In this document: one piece after another, positions 1 through 6,974 of the stretch
Layout: each line of letters opens with the position of its first letter
Position numbering within the stretch: the first letter of the stretch is position 1
Source: Bacteroidales bacterium
GTDB taxonomy: Bacteria; Bacteroidota; Bacteroidia; Bacteroidales; VadinHA17
Reading direction: 5' to 3'
Assembly (NCBI GenBank): GCA_015486475.1
Contig: WFRO01000139.1
Location: forward strand, 1 to 9,689
DNA: 9,689 nt
Position numbers and translations under genes: made by a program
Notes under the pieces: generated by a model
The model's database searches: none
Told to the model about the DNA's origin: nothing
What the model saw: the letters and a program-made list of their open reading frames with translations, nothing else

Positions 1-1895
1 GCAAGGATAACGGGAGGATGGATTTCTTTTCACTGATGCAGTTGCAGCCCGACATGGACCTGTATGCCAAGAACCCCGACGGCTCTCCCTACAGGCTTAA
101 AGTTGACCAGTTCGGGACCACTACCAACCCCCTCTATCCGCTGGCCAATGTCGATAGCTATACCAACCATTTCAGGATCCTGTCGAGTTACAAATTTGCA
201 TACAACTTTACACCGTGGCTGAAAGCCGATGTCCAATACTCCTTCGAGAAGCAGGATAACAACAGCAGCTACTATGAGCCTTATGGTTACCTTACCCTGG
301 GATCTTACAATACCGGTGGTACCAAAGGTTACCTGAGCAAGGGTTGGGGCAACAACTTCTATCAGACTTTGATGGCCACCCTGAACTTCAACAAGCAGTT
401 CGGCGACTGGACCACCAAGGTGAAAGCCAGCTACCTCTTCGAGAACAACCGCTGGAAAGGGTTCAGCACCAACGGTCATGATTTCGCTGTCCGGAACATT
501 CCCAACTTCCCGGCCATCGATCAGACGAAGATCCACAACAGCTCTTATCAGGGAGAGACCATTGCACAAAACATCTTCGCCATACTGGATATGGACTACA
601 AAGCCAAGTACATCGGTTCACTGTTGTACCGCTACGACGGGGCCTCCCAGTTCGGGGCCGATGAAAGATGGAAATCCTACTTCAGGGTGTCCGGTGCTTA
701 CCGTATCACCGAGGACATCTCTATCCCCGGTATCGACGAACTAAAGGTGCGTGCCGCTTACGGTACCTCCGGGAACCGTCCTCCGTGGAACGCACAGTAT
801 GAGACGTATACCCTTTCCGGTGGTAATGTGTCGAAATACACGCTGGGTAACAGAAAACTCAAGCCCTCCCTGGTCAAGGAATTTGAGGTCGGTTTGAATG
901 CCGAGATCGTCAAAAGGCTCGACTTCGAGTTCGTATATTCCAGTACCAATGCCGAAGACCAGTTCTGGCCCGTCCCATTGCCTGCCAGTTCAGGTTATGT
1001 ATACCAGTGGCAGAACATGGGTACGCTGAGCTCCAATGCTATCGAGGCTACGCTGGGTGCCCGCATCATCACAACCAGCAAAGTGAACTGGAACGCCAAT
1101 GTCACTTTTACCCATATCAAGCAGTGGATCTCCAAACTGGATGTGCCACCCTTCACCATGGGTGCCCGCGGGAACTCCACCTCTCCCGGTACTTACCGGA
1201 TCGAGGAAGGTGGCGTTTTCGGAATGCTCTACGGCGAGAAATTCCTCCGTTCACTGGATGATCTGCCCGCCGGTTATGACAGGGACCAGTACACTATCAA
1301 CAGCGATGGTTATGTGATCCCCATGGGTACGGAAGGTACCAAGTATGAGACCATTGTCAAGGACCTGGATGACAATGGAAATCCCAGGATCCAGGAGATC
1401 GGCAATGCCAATCCCAATTTCCACATGACCTTTGCCAATACGGTCAATTTCTACGGATTCACCGTTTACTTCCTCCTTGACTGGAAAGATGGCGGCGACA
1501 TCTACAACCTGACCAACCAGTGGATGTACAGGGATATGCGGTCGGCCGACCAGGATGTGTACGGACTGCCCGATTATCAGAAAAAGGCGTTTGACTACTA
1601 TCAGTCGCAGTACAACGTGGCAGCTCCCTCGTCACACTTCGTCTACGATGGCACCTATGTGAAGATCCGTGAACTCTCTGTTTATTACTCGCTCAACAAG
1701 CAGTTCTTTAAGTTCTTCAAGTATTTGCGTATCGGGGTGCAGGGAAGGAACCTTTATACATTCACCAACTATCCGGGGTTCGATCCTGAGATCGGTACCA
1801 CCGAAGGAGCCGGTGATGCTACCGTACAGGCATGGGATGAGTTCTCTTATCCTAACTACCGTACCTTTACAGGTTCCATTGAGCTGAAATTTTAA
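1..1895 (+). CDS. SusC/RagA-family TonB-dependent outer-membrane transporter (C-terminal part)
   Basis: The reading frame is open from the left edge (first full codon at position 3), so the gene is cut by the window and the first in-frame ATG at 18 is not its start. About 631 residues remain, compared with roughly 1,000-1,100 for a full SusC. The signal peptide, carboxypeptidase-like domain, TonB box and plug are missing. What remains is beta-barrel: alternating aromatic/polar strands with Asn/Gly/Tyr-rich loops, and a family-typical ending with FDPEIG, then YPNYRTFTGSIELKF with a terminal Phe as expected for outer-membrane insertion. Family role: TonB-dependent import of oligosaccharides or peptides through a barrel capped by SusD. 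The following susD gene, 29 bp downstream, supports the assignment. The substrate cannot be read from the sequence. Confidence 0.95.
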   Translation, partial: KDNGRMDFFSLMQLQPDMDLYAKNPDGSPYRLKVDQFGTTTNPLYPLANVDSYTNHFRILSSYKFAYNFTPWLKADVQYSFEKQDNNSSYYEPYGYLTLGSYNTGGTKGYLSKGWGNNFYQTLMATLNFNKQFGDWTTKVKASYLFENNRWKGFSTNGHDFAVRNIPNFPAIDQTKIHNSSYQGETIAQNIFAILDMDYKAKYIGSLLYRYDGASQFGADERWKSYFRVSGAYRITEDISIPGIDELKVRAAYGTSGNRPPWNAQYETYTLSGGNVSKYTLGNRKLKPSLVKEFEVGLNAEIVKRLDFEFVYSSTNAEDQFWPVPLPASSGYVYQWQNMGTLSSNAIEATLGARIITTSKVNWNANVTFTHIKQWISKLDVPPFTMGARGNSTSPGTYRIEEGGVFGMLYGEKFLRSLDDLPAGYDRDQYTINSDGYVIPMGTEGTKYETIVKDLDDNGNPRIQEIGNANPNFHMTFANTVNFYGFTVYFLLDWKDGGDIYNLTNQWMYRDMRSADQDVYGLPDYQKKAFDYYQSQYNVAAPSSHFVYDGTYVKIRELSVYYSLNKQFFKFFKYLRIGVQGRNLYTFTNYPGFDPEIGTTEGAGDATVQAWDEFSYPNYRTFTGSIELKF

Positions 1896-1924
1896 TTGGA
1901 GTTGAAATCAAAAACGAAAAAACT

Positions 1925-3469
1925 ATGAAAAACAAATTTTTCAAACTTGTATATCTTGTGGTTTTCGGTATCGGGTTGATCAGTTACAGCTGTGTCGATA
2001 TGGATGTCGTGAACTACAACCAGCCTGATACGGACGACGTGCTGGCGACTCCCTCCGACCTGATCAAGCTGGCAGGTGGTGCTTTCCGGGTCTGGCACAA
2101 TGCGATCCAGGAATACAGCGGCCCCGGGCTCGCTATGTGTACCATGGCCGACCAGAACACCTGTTCCTGGGGGAATGCTGCCATGAAAGACCTTTCCTCC
2201 GAGCCGAGGAAGCCTTTCAACAATGACATAACATATAGCTATGCTTATGTCAACAGGAACTTCTGGAACAGCTCCTATTCGGCTTTGTCCCAGGTGAACG
2301 ATGTGCTGAGAAAGATCGACGGCGATGAGGCTGTGCAGATCATTGACAACGGGGTGGACGTGACCAACATGATCCGTGCCTGGTGTTATTTCATCCAGGG
2401 TGTTGTGCATGGCTATCTGGGACTCATCTATGACCAGGCCAACATCATCGACTGGAACACCGACCTGGCTACACTCGAGTTCAAGCCCTATTCAGAGGTC
2501 TCGGCTGCCGGTGTGGCTTTCCTCGACAAGGCCATCTCGACCATGAACTCTTCGGATGATTTTGTCTTACCTGATGGTTTCATCCGTGGATATAACCTTA
2601 CCAAAGGCCAACTCACACAGCTGGCCAACAGCTTTGCTGCCCGGATCCTGGCCTATACACCGCGTACGGCTGCCGAGAATGCTGCTGTCGACTGGAGCAA
2701 AGTCCTTTCGTATGCCCAGAATGGCATTACCTGGACGCTGGCCCCCGATATGGATGACAATACCTGGTGGGACAACCTGAAAGGGTATGGCGTATATCCC
2801 GGCTGGGTAAGGATCGACCACAGGATCATTAACCTGATGGATCATGTTTATCCCTCAAGATGGCCCGATGACAATGCAAGCTGGAACACCGAGAACGGTG
2901 AAGACCCGGGTGAGGCCGAATCCGATGACGGTCGTTTGGCTTCCGACTTTCAGTTCCTGTCTGACAATAACTTCCGTCCCGAAAGAGGTTATTATCACTT
3001 TTCACACTATCGTTATAAAAGGTATGACGACTGGCTGGAGCTGTGGCAGGGTCCGGCTCCCTCATTCCGTAAATGGGAGAACGACATGCTGATCGCCGAA
3101 GCCCTCGTGCGTGCCAATAACGATATAGCCGGCGCAGCTGCCATCCTCAACGATCCCAATGGCGCCCGCAAGGTGCGGGGCGGCCTGCCTGACGTAGCTC
3201 CCGCAACAGCGGACGAAGCCCTGGAGATCATCTTCTACGAAAGAGATGTGGAACTGATCCTGACCCAGGGGGGCACCGGATACTTCGATATGAGAAGAAG
3301 GGATATGCTCCAGGAAGGAACACCCCTCCATTTCCCCGTTCCCGCTGCCGAGCTCGAGATCATCAGCTATCCGAACTATACCACTGACAAACCTGAGGAT
3401 CTCTCGAAAGGCTGCTGGAAAGGATATGACGGACTGGTTTCACCGGTAGGTGCAACGTGTGATAAATAA
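1925..3469 (+). CDS. SusD/RagB-family nutrient-binding outer-membrane lipoprotein
   Basis: This is a 514-residue protein of normal SusD length. Residues 1-22 form a lipoprotein signal peptide with the acylated Cys at 23. The lipobox (S-Y-S-C) is loose, as is common in Bacteroidota, and the acidic residues just after Cys (VDMD) resemble a surface-export signal. SusD landmarks are SSYSALSQVNDVL (about 117-129), the RAWCYF helix (151-156), LTKGQLTQLANSFAARIL (about 225-242, TPR-like), KWENDMLIAEALVRANND (about 383-400), an RGG motif (418-420), the FYERDVEL helix (437-444), FDMRRRDMLQ (454-463) and HFPVPAAELE (469-478). The mature protein should sit on the cell surface as the lid of the upstream SusC barrel and capture its ligand. 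The ATG at 1925 is chosen because it directly precedes the signal peptide and follows an A-rich tract (aaaaacgaaaaaact). The ligand is unknown. Confidence 0.95.
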   Translation: MKNKFFKLVYLVVFGIGLISYSCVDMDVVNYNQPDTDDVLATPSDLIKLAGGAFRVWHNAIQEYSGPGLAMCTMADQNTCSWGNAAMKDLSSEPRKPFNNDITYSYAYVNRNFWNSSYSALSQVNDVLRKIDGDEAVQIIDNGVDVTNMIRAWCYFIQGVVHGYLGLIYDQANIIDWNTDLATLEFKPYSEVSAAGVAFLDKAISTMNSSDDFVLPDGFIRGYNLTKGQLTQLANSFAARILAYTPRTAAENAAVDWSKVLSYAQNGITWTLAPDMDDNTWWDNLKGYGVYPGWVRIDHRIINLMDHVYPSRWPDDNASWNTENGEDPGEAESDDGRLASDFQFLSDNNFRPERGYYHFSHYRYKRYDDWLELWQGPAPSFRKWENDMLIAEALVRANNDIAGAAAILNDPNGARKVRGGLPDVAPATADEALEIIFYERDVELILTQGGTGYFDMRRRDMLQEGTPLHFPVPAAELEIISYPNYTTDKPEDLSKGCWKGYDGLVSPVGATCDK

Positions 3470-3492
3470 TCTGTTTGAATTCATAAAATAAT

Positions 3493-4701
3493 ATGACCAT
3501 GAAGAAAAAAACAATATTTTCCATATTAACAGGTGTGATCGTCATAGCCTCCCTGCTCATTGTCGGATGTACCAAGTCCGATATTGACAAAGCGAGGGAG
3601 AGTTATGACTGGAATAATGTTATTCCTTTGATCAAAACCCTTTCGGCACCCTCGTCGATCCAGATCGGGAGGACCTACACGATGCAGGTACCTGCCCGGG
3701 GTGGTTCCCAGTTTACCTGGGAGCTGCTCAGCGGCGATGGCAACATCATCGTGCTACCCGGCTATGAAGGTGATGACCAGACCTTTACCAAAGGCCTGCA
3801 GCTCAACTCCGACGCCGATACGACCATCGTGCTGAAAGTTACCGAGACGACCCACGGCGGGAAAACCACCAGCCGGACCGACACATTGGTGAACAGTGCT
3901 GACAAGATCGCTCCTTTCACCAACCTGCAGCTCTCCGGCTCGCCACTGGCTCCGGTGGGATTCTCGAGGGCTTATGAAGCGTTCCTGTTCAACAGCAACG
4001 ACAAGTACTTCTCCACTTTCCAGTGGGGCGTGCTGGGATCAGGCGCTACCGTGACCCCCAGCATTGAGCAACCCTGGAAGTGTAAGATGGATTTCTCTGA
4101 AACGGGCGTCGTGACCCTCTATATGATCGAGACCAATAGCCAGGGTATGGTTGCTGATACCTCCAAATTTGATGTGACCATCATTGATTACTGTCCTATA
4201 GAGAACTTCAGCGATTTTGCCGGAGAATACAAAGGATATGACCACAATGCCTATGGCATCAATGACGATGACGTTACCTTTACCGTGGCCGTCAAGGACA
4301 AAAACAAAAGGACTGTCACCGTTTCCGATGGGTTCTGGTATGCATTGTACGGTCCCAACTACTGGGGTGAAACGGTTACCGGAGGGAATGCCGCTGTCCT
4401 TACCATCAATGTGGACGGAAGCATATCTTTCGACAACCAGTTCGCCACCCAGACAGAGGATGCATACAACTATTACATCGGCCCGAGAACAGCTCCTGCC
4501 TACTGGGTAGGCTGCGAAGGGAAGATCGTTCTGGTCATACCTTATCAGGCTTACTGGGATGACTCTTATTCCGGTGGTTTCCCCTGCGAACTCTATGGGG
4601 AGAAATCACTTACGGGTAAGAAAAGCCTTGAGATCCCCTCTTATGTGAAAGACGATACCTGGAATTTCAAAGGCGATCTGAAGCCTTTGCCCAGGAAATA
4701 A
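3493..4701 (+). CDS. Putative surface lipoprotein with two PKD/Ig-like domains and a beta-rich C-terminal domain
   Basis: This protein has 402 residues. A Lys-rich start and hydrophobic stretch lead to a good lipobox, I-V-G-C, with the lipidated Cys at 26. The second Met (codon at 3499) is an equally credible start. After a short linker come two Ig/PKD-like sandwiches: about 50-135 (GSQFTWEL near 71-78, ending TIVLKVTETTHGG near 111-123) and about 142-230 (FQWGVLGSG near 176-184, ending VVTLYMIETNSQGMVADTS). Residues about 234-372 form a separate beta-rich, aromatic-rich domain (FAGEYKGYD, DGFWYALYGPNYWGE, IPYQAYW) that could be lipocalin-like. It lies 23 bp after susD and ahead of a terminator, so it is probably co-transcribed as the third gene of the unit. 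In known susCD operons this slot commonly encodes a surface glycan-binding protein. That role is inferred from position, since no catalytic motif is visible. Confidence 0.85.
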   Translation: MTMKKKTIFSILTGVIVIASLLIVGCTKSDIDKARESYDWNNVIPLIKTLSAPSSIQIGRTYTMQVPARGGSQFTWELLSGDGNIIVLPGYEGDDQTFTKGLQLNSDADTTIVLKVTETTHGGKTTSRTDTLVNSADKIAPFTNLQLSGSPLAPVGFSRAYEAFLFNSNDKYFSTFQWGVLGSGATVTPSIEQPWKCKMDFSETGVVTLYMIETNSQGMVADTSKFDVTIIDYCPIENFSDFAGEYKGYDHNAYGINDDDVTFTVAVKDKNKRTVTVSDGFWYALYGPNYWGETVTGGNAAVLTINVDGSISFDNQFATQTEDAYNYYIGPRTAPAYWVGCEGKIVLVIPYQAYWDDSYSGGFPCELYGEKSLTGKKSLEIPSYVKDDTWNFKGDLKPLPRK

Positions 4702-4717
4702 CAGGGGCAGATGAAAC

Positions 4718-4753
4718 GAAAAAAGGAGTTGGAGCAATTCAACTCCTTTTTTT
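4718..4753 (+). terminator. Intrinsic terminator closing the susC-susD-lipoprotein unit
   Basis: The arms AAAAGGAGTTG (4721-4731) and CAACTCCTTTT (4740-4750) are perfect complements around an 8-nt loop (gagcaatt). Two more A-T pairs and a G-T pair extend the stem outward. The core GGAGTTG/CAACTCC is followed by seven Ts (4747-4753), the classical rho-independent arrangement. It starts 17 bp after the stop codon at 4699-4701. The matching A-run on the left arm means it could also stop transcription on the opposite strand, although no minus-strand gene is evident. Confidence 0.9.
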
Positions 4754-4762
4754 CTACCTTTG
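4729..4762 (+). promoter_or_regulatory. Putative Bacteroidota-type promoter for the first ASST gene
   Basis: TACCTTTG at 4755-4762 is an exact match to the Bacteroidota primary sigma factor -7 consensus TAnnTTTG. A TTG at 4729-4731 could serve as the -33 element, with a 23-bp spacer that is slightly longer than usual. Transcription would start a few bases after 4762 and give a leader of about 80 nt before the ATG at 4847. The candidate -33 lies inside the stem of the preceding terminator, so the two signals physically overlap. Confidence 0.6.
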
Positions 4763-4778
4763 TGTTTCCACGGAAGAC

Positions 4779-4824
4779 CCTTTCAGCACGTGTGGTTCCG
4801 GGTAGAAAGGATCCCTGAAAGGAT
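4779..4824 (+). repeat. Leader inverted repeat with two competing right arms
   Basis: Within the predicted untranslated leader, CCTTTCAG (4779-4786) is perfectly complementary to CTGAAAGG (4815-4822). The octamer GAAAGGAT occurs twice, at 4805-4812 and 4817-4824, exactly 12 bp apart. CCTTTC can therefore pair with either copy: 6 bp with the first or 8 bp with the second. This could be a small alternative-pairing leader structure or simple coincidence. There is no known RNA family I can match it to. Confidence 0.3.
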
Positions 4825-4846
4825 GTTGTATTGCAGGAAGACAGGC

Positions 4847-6886
4847 ATGGAGAGAAAAAGTAGCATCATTTTCATAGTAGTATTGTCTTGCTTTATGGCT
4901 CTTCCCCGGGTTTCGCACGGCCAGGGATCGGTGATAGATTTTTATCCGGATATCAGGATCAATGCTTCCAACGATCCGGCGCCGGGATACTTTTTCCTGG
5001 CTGCTCCCTCCTCCATGGATACCATGTACCATGCCTATCTGGCGATGGTGGACAACCAGGGCATCCCTGTTTTTTTCCGCAGGATGGAATATCCCGTGCT
5101 GGCTTTTTCACAGGTGCCGGACGGCAGGCTGGCTTTCCTCTCCTGGAAAACGGATTATCTCTATTTCATGAATGATCTCCTGCAACTGACCGACAGCATC
5201 ACCACCGTGGGGTATGACCTGAATTCCCATGATTATGCTGTATCTGATGACGGACATGTCTTCCTTATCGGAATCGATAAGGTACACAGAGACATGAGCA
5301 AGGTGGTCGAAGGAGGCAACCCGAATGCTACCGTGCTCGAATCTGTGATCCAGGAATTTGATGAGAACAAGAATCTGCTTTATACCTGGAAAACCTCGGA
5401 ACATTTTGAGGTGACCGACGGAAATGAGGAGTCGATCTATGTGGACCTGACGGCCGGCATTGTGGATTATTGTCACCTGAACAGCGTGGAGGTAGATTCG
5501 GATACCAGCTTTCTGATCTCCAGCCGTCATATGGATGAGATCACCAAAGTGGACCGCCGTACAGGCAATATCATCTGGCGGCTGGGCGGGAAACACAATA
5601 TGTTTACTTTCATCAACGATCCCATACGTTTCAGTCACCAGCACAGCATACGAAAACTGAAGAACGGTCACATACTCCTTTTTGATAACGGCAACTATCA
5701 TAAGCCTCCCTTCTCCAGCGCTGTGGAATACGCCCTCGACGAGAAAAACATGACCGCTACACTCATAAAAAGATTCCGTCATACCCCCGACGTTATGTCG
5801 GTATATATCGGTTCCACCTTCCGTATCCCGAATGGCAATACGCTGGTGGACTGGGGCAATACGGTACCTTCGCTCACCGAATACCATCCCGACGGTACGG
5901 TGGCGGTCGAGTTCGATTTTTCGGAGCATAGCTTCAGCCGGCAGGTGTTCAAATACAACTGGCAGCCCCGCATATTTGTGCCCTCGGCAGACACCCTCGA
6001 CCTGGGGATGTGGAACGGCAGAGATACCCTGACCCGCCAGATCGTGCTGTACAATAACCTGCCCGATACACTTCCTTTAAAAGGGTACGTGAACCATGAT
6101 CCTTCTTTTTTCCTGATGGACTCCCTGCCCCTGGAGATCCCGGGGAACGGTGAGGTGACCCTGACCGTCGGCTTTTATCCTGTGCAGGCGCAATGGGGCT
6201 ACCGGCGAGATGTGATGACCCTTTATTCTGATGATACCATCCGCTGGATCGGAAGACAGATCTGGCTGTATGGTCAAAAAGAGGATCATGATCCTCCGCA
6301 GGTGACCATCCTGCCCGATTCGGCGAATGTTCCTCTGAACCCGTTGATCAGCATCACTTTCAGCGAGCCGGTGCGAAGGACCGACGGCCGGGAGCTGGAC
6401 TATGCCGGGGTCGATTCGGTGGTGATCCTCCGAAAAAACGGGCCGGAGGGAGAAAAGATCCCTTTCCGGGCCGTGATCAGCACTGCCAGAGACAGCATTG
6501 CTGTGATGCCGGACCGTTTGCTCGAAAGAGATGAGATCTATTATGTCTCTTACCACGATGTGCTGTCGGATTACATGGACAACCGGGTGCCGGTGAAAGA
6601 GGAATATTTTTCTACCGGTCAGGTCCTGGGAAAGAAAGTGCTCCGTGAGAAAGATGATATTACGATCTTCCCAAACCCTGCCCGGGAAAACATCAGGATA
6701 GAGACAGATCTCCGGCAACCCTGGACCGTCCGACTCTATTCCCTGACGGGGATCCTGCTGAGAGAGAAGCAGGTCACCTCCCCGGCAACAGGATTGTCGC
6801 TGCGGGGCGTGTCCCCCGGCCTCTGCCTGGTCGTGATCACAAGGGATGACGGCAAAAAAAGTGTAAGGAAACTAATGATCAGATAG
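4847..6886 (+). CDS. Arylsulfate sulfotransferase (ASST)-like protein, T9SS-secreted, paralogue 1
   Basis: This protein has 679 residues. The ATG at 4847 is chosen because it starts a signal peptide (MERKSSIIFIVVLSC..., cleavage near HG/QG at 25-26) and follows an AGGAAG. The frame runs upstream to a TTG at 4760, but that lies in the promoter and encodes no signal peptide. Residues about 30-375 form an ASST-type beta-propeller with HDY (H128), CHLNSV (H210), SSRHMDE (R227), DRRTGNIIWRLGG (236-248) and FSHQHSIR (H264, H266). These line up in order with the His, His, Arg and catalytic sulfo-His of E. coli AssT as I recall them. Family reaction: PAPS-independent transfer of sulfate from one phenol to another through sulfo-histidine. 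About 375-478 is an HYDIN/ASH-like Ig domain, about 482-590 a Big_5-like Ig domain (NVPLNPLISITFSEPV) and about 603-679 a Por-type T9SS tail (IFPNPARENI, ending KLMIR). It is therefore likely anchored on the cell surface. Activity and substrate are not proven. Confidence 0.88.
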   Translation: MERKSSIIFIVVLSCFMALPRVSHGQGSVIDFYPDIRINASNDPAPGYFFLAAPSSMDTMYHAYLAMVDNQGIPVFFRRMEYPVLAFSQVPDGRLAFLSWKTDYLYFMNDLLQLTDSITTVGYDLNSHDYAVSDDGHVFLIGIDKVHRDMSKVVEGGNPNATVLESVIQEFDENKNLLYTWKTSEHFEVTDGNEESIYVDLTAGIVDYCHLNSVEVDSDTSFLISSRHMDEITKVDRRTGNIIWRLGGKHNMFTFINDPIRFSHQHSIRKLKNGHILLFDNGNYHKPPFSSAVEYALDEKNMTATLIKRFRHTPDVMSVYIGSTFRIPNGNTLVDWGNTVPSLTEYHPDGTVAVEFDFSEHSFSRQVFKYNWQPRIFVPSADTLDLGMWNGRDTLTRQIVLYNNLPDTLPLKGYVNHDPSFFLMDSLPLEIPGNGEVTLTVGFYPVQAQWGYRRDVMTLYSDDTIRWIGRQIWLYGQKEDHDPPQVTILPDSANVPLNPLISITFSEPVRRTDGRELDYAGVDSVVILRKNGPEGEKIPFRAVISTARDSIAVMPDRLLERDEIYYVSYHDVLSDYMDNRVPVKEEYFSTGQVLGKKVLREKDDITIFPNPARENIRIETDLRQPWTVRLYSLTGILLREKQVTSPATGLSLRGVSPGLCLVVITRDDGKKSVRKLMIR

Positions 6887-6896
6887 AGCAGGTCAT

Positions 6897-6928
6897 TTTT
6901 TTAAAAAAAAGGAAATTGCTTATCTTTC
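6897..6928 (+). promoter_or_regulatory. Possible promoter for the second ASST gene
   Basis: TATCTTTC at 6921-6928 matches the Bacteroidota -7 element TAnnTTTG at all fixed positions except the last. A T-run including 6897-6900 (TTTT) lies about 20 bp upstream, where the TTTG -33 element is expected. The predicted start would leave a leader of about 40 nt before the ATG at 6975. A second partial match, TAATTTTT at 6953-6960, lies too close to the ATG to be preferred. The 88-bp gap has no convincing terminator, so read-through from the first paralogue is also likely. Confidence 0.35.
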
Positions 6929-6974
6929 CTGCATCTTAAGAATAAAGAACTTTAATTTTTCAACCATTAATACA

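Noticed and set aside
5108..5929. Long minus-strand open frame opposite the first ASST gene (273 codons)
   Set aside because: It lies antisense to a protein with clear domain motifs, has no recognisable family or signal features, and its composition is that of a reverse-complement shadow.
6895..6930. Terminator between the two ASST genes
   Set aside because: The T-run/A-run (6896-6910) and the 6-bp stem AGGAAA/TTTCCT (6910-6915/6925-6930) lack a GC-rich stem followed by Ts, so termination is not supported.
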